Positions 44,558 through 54,629 of a stretch of 64,000 nucleotides of DNA are shown piece after piece (the first letter of the stretch is position 1; each line of letters begins with the position of its first letter). This stretch comes from Pleurodeles waltl (Eukaryota > Chordata > Amphibia > Caudata > Salamandridae). The position numbers and the translations under genes are program-made. The notes under the pieces are model-generated. The model was not told the DNA's origin and did no database searches. It was given only the letters and a program-made list of their open reading frames with translations. The stretch covers positions 848,103,760 through 848,167,759 of the forward strand of contig NC_090447.1 of assembly GCF_031143425.1 (NCBI RefSeq), written 5' to 3'.

Positions 44558-46466
44558 GCTTCCACCATTTCCCACTCACTCCTCTCCTGTAGGGGGAAGA
44601 TTACAGCATTTTCTCACCAAATGGAAGACTGTTACAACGGACACTTGGGTTCTCAGTATTGTGGGAAAAGGCTACACCCTTCCCTTTCGGGAGTTCCCGC
44701 CCCTCATCCCGCCCCGTCCTTCTTATTGTTCAGAAGAACACCTCCTGTTGCTAGAACAGGAGGTACAAGCCCTCCTTTCAAAGGGCGCGGTGGAGTTGGT
44801 CCCAGAGCAGGAAAGGGGTCGAGGATGTTACTCAAGGTATTTCCTGATTCCCAAGAAGGATGGTCATTTGAGACCAATCCTGGACCTGAGGATCTTTAAT
44901 TGGTTCCTCAAGCAGGAAAAGTTCAAGATGCTGACCCTAGCACAGGTGCTTTTGGCGTTGAACAAGGAAGAATGGATGGTGTCTGTCGACTTGCAGGATG
45001 CTTACTTTCATATCCCGATACTCAAGTCACACAGGAAGTATCTCTGGTTTGTGGTGGGATCGCAGCACTATCAGTTTGCGGTCCTTCCGTTTGGTCTTAC
45101 TTCAGCACCTCGAGTCTTCACGAATGTGATGTCGGTGGTTGCGGCAGAACTCAGAAGGAAGGGGATAGCAGTATTCCCTTCCTTGGACGACTGGTTGATC
45201 AAAGCCAAGTCCCCGGAGCTTGTGTCGCATCATCTGCAGTCAACAACCCAGTTGTTGTTCGACCTGGGTTTTTCGGTGAACAAGCCCAAATCTCACCTAG
45301 AGCCCTCTCAGCGCCTCCTGTTCATAGGGGCAGTACTGGATACAACATTGGGTCGGGCCTTTCCTCCGCCTCAGCGGATTCAAGATATTCAGGATTTGGT
45401 TCCAATGTTTCGAAATGGAGCGGTAGTTCCAGTCCTCAAGGTCCTTCGTCTGCTCGGTCTGTTTGCCTCCTGCATTCTGTTGGTCACGCATGCTCGCTGG
45501 CACATGAGGGCTCTTCAGTGGTGCCTCCGAAGGCAGTGGTCTCAACACAAAGGGGATCTAGAGAGTACTGTCAAGATCTCCAGAGATGCTGCTGTGGATT
45601 TGAAGTGGTGGATTGCAAGCAACAATCTTTCACAAGGAAAGCCGTTCCAGCAGTCGCCACCAGTGGCCACAGTCATAACGGATGCTTCCACTCTAGGGTG
45701 GGGAGCTCATCTGGGGGATCTGGAGATCAAAGGCCTTTGGTCTCCAGAGGAACAGATGTTTCACATCAATCTGTTAGAGTTACGGGCTGTACGTCTGGCT
45801 CTCAAGGCCTTCCTCCCTTCCCTTCGTGGTCAGTCGGTACAGGTCCTAACGGACAATACTACCACGATGTGGTACATAAACAAGCAGGGAGGAGTGGGGT
45901 CGTACCTTCTCTGCAGAGAAGCTCTTCGACTATGGTCCTGGGCAAAGGACCATCAGATTTGCTTGATAGCAAACCATCTGGCCGGAGTCTTGAACGTGCG
46001 TGCGGACAGTCTCAGTCGCCAATTCTCGGCAGACCACGAGTGGCGTCTCCATCCAGATCAAGTCCGTTTAATCTTCCAGAGGTGGGGGTTTCCTCGGGTA
46101 GCTCTGTTTGCCACTCGAGAGAACGCGGATTGTCCGTTATTCTGCAGCCTCCAGTATCCGATGCAGGGAGCGTTGGGGGACGTGTTTCAAATAACCTGGT
46201 GCGGCCAGTTGCTTTACGCGTTTCCTCCCATACCCTTGATTCCTCGAGTATTGAGGAAGATTCGCCAGGACCGGGCTCTAGTCATCCTAATAGCTCCGGA
46301 TTGGCCAAGGAGGGTATGGTACTCCGACCTTCTCCAACTCTCAATGTGCCCTCCGCTCCGTCTCCCTTTCAGGGCAGACCTCCTCTCGCAGTCGCAGGGG
46401 CAGGTTCTACACCCCAACCTCCAGAGTCTGCACCTACATGCCTGGAGATTGAACGGGGCAACCTGA
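44379..46466 (+). CDS. DIRS Pol (RT / RNase H / methyltransferase-like), copy C
   Basis: A 695-codon open frame like that of copy B, in the +1 frame after gag and opening at GTG. RT motif A SVDLQDAYFHI is intact. The catalytic box reads SLDD (B: YLDD), keeping both Asp but changing the aromatic residue. RNase H motifs TDASTLGWGAHL, LLELRAV and TDNTT are present. In the methyltransferase-like region VDLFATRENAHC of B is VALFATRENADC, losing the Asp. No stop or frameshift, but these substitutions may lower or abolish activity. Confidence 0.9.
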   Translation: MDLGVALPPLPFGEDISNLPLPIPIDLLGGEVGSAPEEPLSSTLPLPHPLAGCSRGSSLRLPPFPTHSSPVGGRLQHFLTKWKTVTTDTWVLSIVGKGYTLPFREFPPLIPPRPSYCSEEHLLLLEQEVQALLSKGAVELVPEQERGRGCYSRYFLIPKKDGHLRPILDLRIFNWFLKQEKFKMLTLAQVLLALNKEEWMVSVDLQDAYFHIPILKSHRKYLWFVVGSQHYQFAVLPFGLTSAPRVFTNVMSVVAAELRRKGIAVFPSLDDWLIKAKSPELVSHHLQSTTQLLFDLGFSVNKPKSHLEPSQRLLFIGAVLDTTLGRAFPPPQRIQDIQDLVPMFRNGAVVPVLKVLRLLGLFASCILLVTHARWHMRALQWCLRRQWSQHKGDLESTVKISRDAAVDLKWWIASNNLSQGKPFQQSPPVATVITDASTLGWGAHLGDLEIKGLWSPEEQMFHINLLELRAVRLALKAFLPSLRGQSVQVLTDNTTTMWYINKQGGVGSYLLCREALRLWSWAKDHQICLIANHLAGVLNVRADSLSRQFSADHEWRLHPDQVRLIFQRWGFPRVALFATRENADCPLFCSLQYPMQGALGDVFQITWCGQLLYAFPPIPLIPRVLRKIRQDRALVILIAPDWPRRVWYSDLLQLSMCPPLRLPFRADLLSQSQGQVLHPNLQSLHLHAWRLNGAT

Positions 46467-47494
46467 GTTCCTTCTCTCTCCCGCCTGAGGTAGTGGATGT
46501 TATATTAGCGGCCAGGCGACACTCCACTAAATCTATCTACGCTAATAGATGGTGTAAATTTGTTGCGTGGTGTGGAGAGAGGCAGATTGATCCTTTGCAT
46601 GCTCATCTATCGGACGTTTTGTCTTTTGCTCTGTCTCTAGCGCAGAAAGGTTGTGCAGTGGCTACCATTAAGGGTTATTTATCGGCCTTGTCAGCCTTCA
46701 TATGTCTTCCAGACCAACCATCTTTATTTAAATCCCCTATTGTTATCAGATTCTTGAAAGGTCTTCTAAATAAATATCCTCCAAAGCCATTCGTTATGCC
46801 GCAATGGGATTTGTCCTTGGTCCTGACTTTCCTTATGGGGTCCCCTTTTGAACCTATGCATTCTTGCCCCTTAAGGTATTTGGTTTTAAAAACAGTCTTC
46901 CTGATAGCTATAACATCAGCAAGGAGAGTGAGTGAGTTGCAGGCCTTATCAGTAAAGCCCCCTTATACAACTTTTTATGGGGATAAGGTGGTGTTGAGGA
47001 CCAAGGCTGCTTTCCTCCCGAAGGTTGTTTCACCTTTCCATTTGGCTCAGGCAATTACTTTGTCCACGTTCTATCCTCCGCCTCATCCTTCCAAAGAGGA
47101 AGAAAGACTGCACCGTCTGGACCCAAAGAGGGCGTTGAGCTTCTTTATTGATAGAACAAAGGATTTCAGGCTGGAGGATCAGCTGTTTATTGGATACGTG
47201 GGCAAGAGGAGAGGAAAGGCAGTCCACAAGAGAACACTATCCAGGTGGGTTGTTCTTTGCATTAAAATCTGTTACTCTTTGGCAAAGAAGGATCCTCCTG
47301 AGGGCATTAGAGCTCATTCCACCAGAGCTAAGTCGGCCACTTCGGCCTTGGCCAGAGGTGTTCCTGTGGTCGACATCTGCAAGGCCGCAACTTGGTCGTC
47401 CCTTCACACTTTTGCAAAACATTACTGTTTGGATTCTGAGGTTAGAAGGGACGGCCATTTTGCACGGTCAGTGCTGCAGGATTTCTTGGTTTGA
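44900..47494 (+). CDS. Tyrosine recombinase frame, copy C
   Basis: Same frame as in copy B. A TAA at 44897-44899, absent from B, interrupts the upstream overlap, leaving 864 codons. The recombinase domain from LEIERGNLSS (about 46442) is intact with TSARRVSEL, AHSTRAKS, SLHTFAKH and KHYCLDSE. A short upstream piece at 44621-44899 belongs to the same frame. If the long overlap is not translated this stop is neutral for recombinase. Confidence 0.88.
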   Translation: MVPQAGKVQDADPSTGAFGVEQGRMDGVCRLAGCLLSYPDTQVTQEVSLVCGGIAALSVCGPSVWSYFSTSSLHECDVGGCGRTQKEGDSSIPFLGRLVDQSQVPGACVASSAVNNPVVVRPGFFGEQAQISPRALSAPPVHRGSTGYNIGSGLSSASADSRYSGFGSNVSKWSGSSSPQGPSSARSVCLLHSVGHACSLAHEGSSVVPPKAVVSTQRGSREYCQDLQRCCCGFEVVDCKQQSFTRKAVPAVATSGHSHNGCFHSRVGSSSGGSGDQRPLVSRGTDVSHQSVRVTGCTSGSQGLPPFPSWSVGTGPNGQYYHDVVHKQAGRSGVVPSLQRSSSTMVLGKGPSDLLDSKPSGRSLERACGQSQSPILGRPRVASPSRSSPFNLPEVGVSSGSSVCHSRERGLSVILQPPVSDAGSVGGRVSNNLVRPVALRVSSHTLDSSSIEEDSPGPGSSHPNSSGLAKEGMVLRPSPTLNVPSAPSPFQGRPPLAVAGAGSTPQPPESAPTCLEIERGNLSSFSLPPEVVDVILAARRHSTKSIYANRWCKFVAWCGERQIDPLHAHLSDVLSFALSLAQKGCAVATIKGYLSALSAFICLPDQPSLFKSPIVIRFLKGLLNKYPPKPFVMPQWDLSLVLTFLMGSPFEPMHSCPLRYLVLKTVFLIAITSARRVSELQALSVKPPYTTFYGDKVVLRTKAAFLPKVVSPFHLAQAITLSTFYPPPHPSKEEERLHRLDPKRALSFFIDRTKDFRLEDQLFIGYVGKRRGKAVHKRTLSRWVVLCIKICYSLAKKDPPEGIRAHSTRAKSATSALARGVPVVDICKAATWSSLHTFAKHYCLDSEVRRDGHFARSVLQDFLV

Positions 47495-47539
47495 CCATTT
47501 AGGCACCCACCGCCGGGCGTGGTACTGCTTTGGGACTCT

Positions 47540-47649
47540 ATTCATTAGGTGAGGAATCCACAGGTAGTTGTATCCATCAGAAGAACGAGTTACTTACCTT
47601 CGGTAACGACTTTTCTGGTGGATACATTAGCTACCTGTGGATTCCTCAC
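47540..47649. repeat. DIRS internal complementary region, copy C
   Basis: Same sequence and position as in copy B; complementary to both outer ends of copy C. Confidence 0.92.
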
Positions 47650-47945
47650 GGTCCCACCCGCCTCCCCGTTGCCTTTCTGGTCTTACCAAGTAATCCTTGA
47701 GCACGCTCCTCTTGGTCTTTGAGGGTGCAATAGATGTTGTATATATTATATGTATATAGGTATACATCTTTGTGTATATACTTGATGTGTAGATATATAT
47801 TTTAAAAAGAGAGAGTTATATATATATATATAAAGGATTTACAGTTATTCATGCAATGTTGTGTATTTTTACAATGTAATGGGATGTTGCCCTGCTCTTT
47901 CATTGCATTACCTGGTTGTTCTCATGCACGTAAAAAATGATTGGT

Positions 47946-48152
47946 ACTGACGTCCGCACGTCGTCGAGGACCTCTTATTGCCTGTATGACGTCAGACGGC
48001 GTCGCGTGGGCTAGAGTGACGTCGACGTGCAGAGACTAGTAAGAAGATTTCCGTTGAATGCTGGCGCCATGGGAGTATTCATTAGGTGAGGAATCCACAG
48101 GTAGCTAATGTATCCACCAGAAAAGTCGTTACCGAAGGTAAGTAACTCGTTC
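47946..48152. repeat. DIRS right inverted terminal repeat, copy C
   Basis: As in copy B but with a 6-base deletion inside the GTGACGTC...GTCGACGTG part. It ends GGTAAGTAACTCGTTC. Confidence 0.92.
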
Positions 48153-48690
48153 TTCTCTTCCAGGGGATCCACATCAATAGTCATAAACATTGACTATTCC
48201 CGCCCTTGTGCGGGGTCCCCAGAGCATATATAAAATACACACATAGAAAGTATGAAACATGGATGAAAAAAATATATATATAGCATTTTTAGTAGACAAA
48301 TTTTTATATACTCAACTCATATATACATGTGTAAAACAGCAATGCAGGCTATAATCATAAACAGGCTAAAGTGCTTTATTTCTATGGAGTTTTTTTTTTT
48401 TTTTTTAATCCTTACAAAATTACAATAAGGGAATAAATATCTACCAAAGCCCCAAAACTGGGCTTAGGGAAATAAGCAGCAGTAATCTTTAGAGAAAAAG
48501 GAGAAAAAACTACATTGAAAAACACTGGAGCATTCTTAGCCAATAGGCTGCATGCAGGTTAACACAGGAGAACCATAAAAACTTTGGCACCGTGCCTTTA
48601 AGACCCTGAGCACCTCCAGTATCCCACCATGCCTCAGGGGTGAAGGAGAGGTGACAGTTGGTTCACAGTTAGGTCAGTTCTTTTTTCCGG
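48153..48690. repeat. DIRS D left inverted terminal repeat (about 540 bp)
   Basis: Inverted match to 54061-54629, from CTTCCAGGGGATCC through an AT-rich part with a T run near 48390-48407 to GGTTCACAGTTAGGTCAG. Small indels separate the arms. Confidence 0.92.
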
Positions 48691-48834
48691 CTTCTTCTGA
48701 GAGGATCCTGGAGCATTGAGCTCTCCGTTTTTCTGAGTTTTTCTCAGAAAAATACTTTAGAACAGCGTTTTTTCCTACTTTACTCGACATCTAACATCAT
48801 TGTCTGAGTTTGGAAGTTTTTTCCTGACAGAAAA

Positions 48835-50882
48835 ATGCCTTCACTTTTTGTGAAATGCCCTTCCTGTGGGAAGAAGAAGGCCCAGTCAGATCCACACACT
48901 CTTTGTATTGTGTGCCTGCCTCAGAGTCACTGGCCTGACACTTGCAAACACTGCAAGAACATGTCAAAGAGGACTCTGAAGGACAGAGAAAAGATCAGGC
49001 TTCATGGGCTTCACAAGAGGCAGAGAACATCCTCTTCGCTTCCCAGGCAGCCAACAAGCCACTCTCAGGAGAGAATGGCTAGATCGACGTCAGCAGGTAG
49101 GAAAGTACCTGTTTGTTCACCGTCGACGTCGTCGCTGCCACCATCTCACCGCCATAGATCGCCGTCGACGGCGACCCGACCGACGTCGAAGGATACGGCG
49201 TTGAGAGAACATGGCCATTGCATATCTCCGTCGATGGCAACCCGTCAAGAAAGACGGCGGCGAAATCGCCACAGTGGCGAGAGCGAGGACATCCGCCGTC
49301 GGCCGCCCACCGCTCCACGTCGAGGCACACGACGGCGAGCAGGTCGAGGTCCAGAGATCGCCGTTTGACGTCGAGACACTCAACGTCGAGGCAGGAACAA
49401 CCGGCGGCGCTCCCTTCGACGTCATTACGGCTGTCGACATCGACACAGGTTTTACCTGTCTTGCAGGGAGCAGAATATCGGCTTCCGCCAGCAGATAAGG
49501 CTGCTCCATCTCCAGTGGTCTCCATAGGGAGTGGTCCATCTTGTTCGAGAGCGGCATCGTCGGGGCATGTCTCACCCATCAATTTGTCACCAAGATGGTT
49601 GAAGAGCCTTAACAGACCAACGGCCTCCCTGGATTCGCAGTATTCACGGATGTACTCTCCTACTGCCTCTCTCCCGAGAACACCATCACCGACAGCGCGG
49701 GCAGGACGGGCTCGTTCTGCTTCTCGCCAACCGACCACGAGGCCTGGGCGCTCTGTTACAGCGTCTCACAGCAGGTCACGTTCCCAGCGACGATCTAGGT
49801 CACGATCAAGACACAGAAGATCGCCCTCTTGGTCATCGTCAGGGTCATCCGTCAGACGATACTCCCCCGCCTTAACTGATTCGCCACCAGCTAGAGTTTC
49901 ACCGGTGGATGACATCACTACTTTTAATGAGGTGCTTTTCAGGGGAGCACAGAAGTTAAATATAGAGGTTCCAGAACCATCAACCTCCTCATCAGTCATT
50001 TTTGAGACTCTACAGCATAGAGCAGTTTCGAAAAAGCTACTGCCGCTAGTGCCTGGTCTGTTGCAGCCAACCATGGACACCTTTTTGGCGCCAGCCACCC
50101 TCAAATCTGCTCCTGCTAGGATTTTGAAAAAATATAAAGCGCCTGAACAAGATCCTTTATTCCTAAGAACGGATCCGCCGCCGGACTCAGTCATATTGGC
50201 CGCAGCCCGAAAAACTCACTCAGTGGCATCATCCTCCACGGTCCCGCCGGACAAAGAGAGCAGACATCTAGACTCTCTGGGGAGAAAAATGTGCGGCACG
50301 GCGGCATCTATGATGAAGGTCTCCAGCGCGTCTGCACTCCTAGGCAGATATGACTGTTCTCTGTGGGACTCTCTCAACAGGTTCACAGAAAAATTACTTA
50401 GAGAAGACAGACAGGATTTCCAAGAGATCCTTCAAGAGGGATGTCTGGTATCCAACCAAGTCATCAGCGCAGCGGCAGATGGGGCAGACTTAGCTGCACA
50501 TGGGTACGCACATGGAATCTGTGCAAGAAGGTCTTCCTGGTTGAGGTTGACTGGTTTAAAACAGGAAGCACAACAGCGCATCCTAAATCTTCCATTCAAC
50601 GGGAACTCGCTGTTTGGTACCCATACGGACGAAGAAATGGCGCGCATGAAAACTGAAGTGGACACCATGAGGGCAGTAGGCCTGGAAAGAAAGAAGGACT
50701 TCAGGCGGATGTATAGGCCTTATGACAGGCACCCTTTCCAGCAGAGGGTTCAAACCCCTCACTGGTCCCAGAGGCCACAGCAAAGGCAGGGACGCCCTCT
50801 TTTTCAGGCTCGTAAGGCCACAAGGGAACGAGGGTCAAGTAGACCACAACAGTCCACACACAAAGCGCCGGCCAAGCAATGA
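48835..50882 (+). pseudogene. DIRS D Gag-like ORF1 (frameshifted)
   Basis: It starts at ATG 48835. The N-terminal cluster CPSCGKK, DPHTLCIVC, WPDTCKHCKNMSKRTLKDRE matches the Cys/His spacing of copies B and C. A basic Arg/Ser/His-rich region follows. The frame moves between 49218 and 49368 (the first frame ends in TGA at 49366-49368, the second is open 49218-50882), implying a one-base indel. The conserved C-terminal half contains DPPPDSVILAAARKT, SASALLGRYDCSLWDSL and NLPFNGNSLFGTHTDEE, and ends in TGA at 50880-50882. The middle has SR-dipeptide-rich repeats. Confidence 0.82.
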
Positions 50883-52799
50883 AAACTCGCTTCCCTCAAT
50901 ACTGTGCACCACTCCGGTGGGGGGAATTATCACAGATTTTCTTCACGAGTGGCGCTCTATCACAAAAGACAAATGGGATCTCAACATTGTCGAAAATGGC
51001 TACTCTCTTCTTTTCCGGCAACCTCCACCGCACTTGCCACCAACCAAATGCAATCCGTCTCAAGTCAGCCTATTGCGCAAAAAGGCTCTCGCCCTTTTCC
51101 GAAAGAAGGCAATAGAAAAAGTTCCACTTGCGCACAGAGGAAAGGGGGTTTACTCCCGTTATTTTCTGGTGGCGAAAAAAGGCCGAGAGGGCGTTTTCAG
51201 ACCGATTTTGGACTTACGGCTTCTGAACAAGTACATAAGAAAGCAAAAGTTCAGGATGCTGGCTCTTCACCAGATTTTCCCTCAGCTACATCAGGGAGAC
51301 TGGATGTGCTCCATCGACCTGCAGGATGCATACTTTCACATCCCGATAGTTCCCAAGCATCGGAAATTCCTGCGCTTCCAGATAGCCTCGCAGCACTATC
51401 AGTTCAAAGTGCTACCATTCGGCCTGAAATCTGCCCCCCGCGTCTTCTCGAAATGTGTGGCAGTGGTAGCGGCACATCTTCGAAAACAAAAAATCTTCAT
51501 TTATCCATACCTAGACGACTGGCTACTGAAAGCCTCCTCTCCGGAGCAGGCAAGAACCCATCGGGACATTGTGCTCAAGGTTTTCGAGTCTCTAGGTCTT
51601 CAAGTCAACTACCAAAAGTCCACCTTGATTCCAACGCAGAACCTCCACTACCTGGGAGCAATACAAGACACAGAGCTCCAAAGAGTGTATCCTTCGGAGG
51701 AACGACAATTCTCAATAAAGGAAAAGTGTCAAGACCTGTTAAGATCCGACGCACCTACGGCCCGTCAGGTGACATCTCTGCTGGGCTCCATGGCATCATG
51801 CATTTTTTTGTCCCGAATGCCAGGCTCCATATGAGGCCCCTCCAAGAGGTGTTGGAAAACAACTGGAACCAAAGGACAGGTCGCTGGGAGGACAGAGTGC
51901 GGTTACCGATAGCAGCACGTCAGTCATTGCAATGGTGGATGCACAAACCTCACCTATCAGTAGGGGCTCCGTTTCACCAGGCAATTCCATCCGACACTCT
52001 GGTAACAGATGCGTCTCTTCAAGGATGGGGGGCTCATCTAGGTCCCCTTCAAGCTCAGGGCCTGTGGTCCGACAACGAAAGGAAGTATCACATCAATCTG
52101 CTGGAGCTCAGAGCGGTCCATCTGGCTCTCAAGTCTTTTGCTCCATCGATTCAGGGGAAATCTCTCCTAATACAAACGGACAATACAACCACAATGTATT
52201 ACTTGAACAGACAAGGGGGAACGAGATCCCTACCCCTATCTCGGGAGTCCCAAACAATCTGGCATTGGCTCCTGGCCAGAGGAATGTCGCTTACAGCGAT
52301 TCACCTACCAGGTCAACAAAACGTGGAAGCAGATTTTCTGAGCAGACACCTAGAGGACACCCACGATTGGGTCCTACACAGCGAAGTCGTCGAAGACATC
52401 TTCGCTCAATGGCGTCGGCCTCAATTGGATCTCTTCGCAGACGAGGTAAACAAGAAATGCCCAGACTTCGCATCCAGGTTCTACCGTCCGGGATCTCGAG
52501 GGAATGCCCTGTTGATCGACTGGTCAGGGATATTTCTCTACGCCTTTCCACCGATTCCCCTCATACCGGCAGTGATCAACAAACTTTACAGATCCAGCAC
52601 CAGAATGATTCTCATAGCTCCACAATGGCCCCGTCAATTCTGGTACACAGATCTCCTCAACCTATCGGAACAACCTCACAGGAGGCTGCCGTGCAGACCG
52701 GATCTTCTGAGCAGGATGGAGGGCAGGGTCCTGCACCCCAACCTACCCTCTCTGAGCTTGACAGCATGGCTCCTGAATTCCTGCAGTATGGGCACCTAG
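50722..52799 (+). pseudogene. DIRS D Pol (RT / RNase H / methyltransferase-like), one frameshift
   Basis: Pol in the +1 frame relative to gag, overlapping it by 160 bases. RT motif A SIDLQDAYFHIPI is near 51316 and the catalytic box YLDD at 51508-51519 is intact. A T run at 51803-51809 appears one base short compared with copies B and C, shifting the rest to another frame. That rest continues open to 52799 with LVTDASLQGWGAHL, LLELRAV, QTDNTTTM, LDLFADEVNKKC and YAFPPIPLIPAVINKL. Apart from this single break the domains look complete. Confidence 0.88.
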
Positions 52800-53815
52800 G
52801 ACTCTCGCAGGAGTGCATGAACATCTTGAAAGAGTCAAGACGACCTTCCAAGCGGCGTTCTTACGCGTTTAAATGGAAGAGATTCTACATATGGTGCTGT
52901 CAGCAAGGTCAGAATCCCATACGGGCTCAGGAGGACGTCATACTGTCCTACTTACTCCATCTGGCAAAGTCCGGTCTGCAGGTATCATCTATTAAGGTAC
53001 ATTTGTCTGCCATTACAGCCTATCGTAAGTCACCTTCTCAGGAATCCTTCTTTACGAAACCAGTAGTCAAGGATTTCTTGGAAGGTTTGAAAAAAGTTTT
53101 TCCGCCCATTCGGAAACCCTCCCCTCCATGGGAACTGAACATAGTGCTGTCAAAACTTATGGGCCCTCCTTTCGAACCTATACACAAAGCCTATTTGCAA
53201 CACCTTACGTGGAAGACTGCTTTTTTGGTAGCCATTACTTCCGCAAGGAGGGTCAGTGAAATTCAGGCTTTGTCCTCCAAAGAACCGTACACAGTCTTTC
53301 ATGACAATAGAGTAGTTCTGCGAACTTACCCATCATTCCTACCGAAGGTGGTGTCGGAATTTCACATCAATCAGACTATTTCTCTACCAACTTTCTTCCC
53401 CAATCCGGAGACTCCGGCAGAGAAAGCGTTGCACTCCCTAGATCTGAAAAGAGTGCTCAAATTTTATTTGGATAAAACAAAATTGATTAGACATTCCAAC
53501 CACTTGTTTATAAATTATGGTCATTTGAGAACAGGAGTGGCCGCATCTAAACGAACCATATCAAGATGGATAGTTTCTTGTATTGTTAATGCATACCAGT
53601 TGGCTAACAAACAACTACTTGCTAGACCTAAAGCGCATTCCACAAGAAGAAAAGTGGCTACTGCTGCCCTCCTTAATAATGTTTCAATATCTGAAATTTG
53701 TAAGGCTGCTACATGGAAGTCTGTACATACATTTACTAGACATTACTGTTTGGACTCAGATGCAAGAGCAGACGCCCAAGTTGGGCAAGCCTCTCTAAGA
53801 AATTTGTTTGCATGA
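51932..53815 (+). CDS. DIRS D tyrosine recombinase
   Basis: A 627-codon open frame whose N-terminal third overlaps RNase H. Recombinase residues: Arg 439 (TSARRVSEI), His 569 and Arg 572 (AHSTRRKV), a His in SVHTFTRH and nucleophile Tyr 605 (RHYCLDSD). Core-binding-like N-terminal domain begins around SQECMNILKESRRPSKRRSY. Upstream of the ATG the same frame stays open back to the RT frameshift, and beyond it (adjusting for the lost base) to the gag stop. It ends LRNLFA and TGA. Looks functional. Confidence 0.9.
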   Translation: MVDAQTSPISRGSVSPGNSIRHSGNRCVSSRMGGSSRSPSSSGPVVRQRKEVSHQSAGAQSGPSGSQVFCSIDSGEISPNTNGQYNHNVLLEQTRGNEIPTPISGVPNNLALAPGQRNVAYSDSPTRSTKRGSRFSEQTPRGHPRLGPTQRSRRRHLRSMASASIGSLRRRGKQEMPRLRIQVLPSGISRECPVDRLVRDISLRLSTDSPHTGSDQQTLQIQHQNDSHSSTMAPSILVHRSPQPIGTTSQEAAVQTGSSEQDGGQGPAPQPTLSELDSMAPEFLQYGHLGLSQECMNILKESRRPSKRRSYAFKWKRFYIWCCQQGQNPIRAQEDVILSYLLHLAKSGLQVSSIKVHLSAITAYRKSPSQESFFTKPVVKDFLEGLKKVFPPIRKPSPPWELNIVLSKLMGPPFEPIHKAYLQHLTWKTAFLVAITSARRVSEIQALSSKEPYTVFHDNRVVLRTYPSFLPKVVSEFHINQTISLPTFFPNPETPAEKALHSLDLKRVLKFYLDKTKLIRHSNHLFINYGHLRTGVAASKRTISRWIVSCIVNAYQLANKQLLARPKAHSTRRKVATAALLNNVSISEICKAATWKSVHTFTRHYCLDSDARADAQVGQASLRNLFA

Positions 53816-53880
53816 TACATATCTATTCCTGCACTTCTATCGGACAGTCCGCAGAGTTAAGGGATGGGCTTGCTAATCTA

Positions 53881-53986
53881 TTCAATGTTTATGACTATTG
53901 ATGAGGATCCCCTGGAAGAGAAGGATAAGTTACTTACCTGTAAATCCTAGTTCTCTTCCAGGGGTATCCTCATCAAAGTCATAAAC
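53881..53986. repeat. DIRS D internal complementary region
   Basis: The first half is the reverse complement of the left end (CCTGGAAGAGAA) and the second half (GGATAAGTTACTTACCTG onward) of the right end. The two ends meet directly at AGAA/GGATAAG. It lies about 65 bases after the recombinase stop. Confidence 0.92.
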
Positions 53987-54060
53987 AGCCCACCCTCCTC
54001 CCCGGACGCACGTCTCCTAGAAGTGCAGGACAGACTATCTTTCGAATCGGCTACACAGAT

Positions 54061-54629
54061 TGTCACCGTAAAAAAGTACTGACCTAACTGTGAACCAACT
54101 GTCACCTCTCCTTCACCCCGGAGGCATGGTGGGATACTGGAGGTGCTCAGGGTCTTAAAGGCACGGTGCCAACGTTTTTATGGTTCTCCTGTGTTAACCT
54201 GCATGCAGCCTATTGGCTAAGAATGCTCCAGTGTTTTTCAATGTAGTTTTTTCTCCTTTTTCTCTAATGATTACTGCTGCTTCTTTCCCTAAGCCCAGTT
54301 TTGGGGCTTTGGTAGATATTCATTCCCTTATTGTAATTTTGTAAGGATTTAAAAAAAAAAAAAACTCCATAGAAATAAAGCATTTCAGCCTGTTCATGAT
54401 TATAGCCTGCATTGCTGTTTTACACATGTATATATGAGTTGAGTATGAAAAAATGTGTCTACTAAAAATGCTATATATATTTTTTTTTCGTGCATTTTTC
54501 ATACTTTATATGTGTGTATTTTATATATGCTCCGGGGTCCCCGCACAAGGGCGGGAATATTCAATGTTTATGACTTTGATGAGGATACCCCTGGAAGAGA
54601 ACTAGGATTTATAGGTAAGTAACTTATCC
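54061..54629. repeat. DIRS D right inverted terminal repeat
   Basis: Partner of the left repeat with about 35 extra outer bases ending AGGTAAGTAACTTATCC. The outer part matches the ICR. Confidence 0.92.

Larger units (their letters stand above)
42192..48152 (+). mobile_element. DIRS retrotransposon copy C, full length
   Basis: A 5961-bp element, nearly identical to copy B over its whole length, with the same ends (TTCTGATGG ... ACTCGTTC). It has terminal repeats, gag, pol, recombinase, ICR and AT-rich spacer. It lies inside DIRS relic E and its last base is directly followed by the first base of DIRS D. Confidence 0.93.
48153..54629 (+). mobile_element. DIRS retrotransposon D, full length, second family
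   Basis: A 6477-bp element beginning TTCTCTTCCAGGGG and ending GTAAGTAACTTATCC. Same gene order as B and C, but the proteins are clearly diverged and the terminal repeats are unrelated and about three times longer. It starts at the base after copy C ends and its right end is followed by the continuation of relic E. Frameshifts in gag and RT make it non-autonomous now. Confidence 0.92.

Noticed and set aside
48153..54629. Endogenous retrovirus or LTR retrotransposon
   Set aside because: Repeats are inverted, an ICR is present, there is a tyrosine recombinase instead of a DDE integrase, and no protease or envelope was seen.
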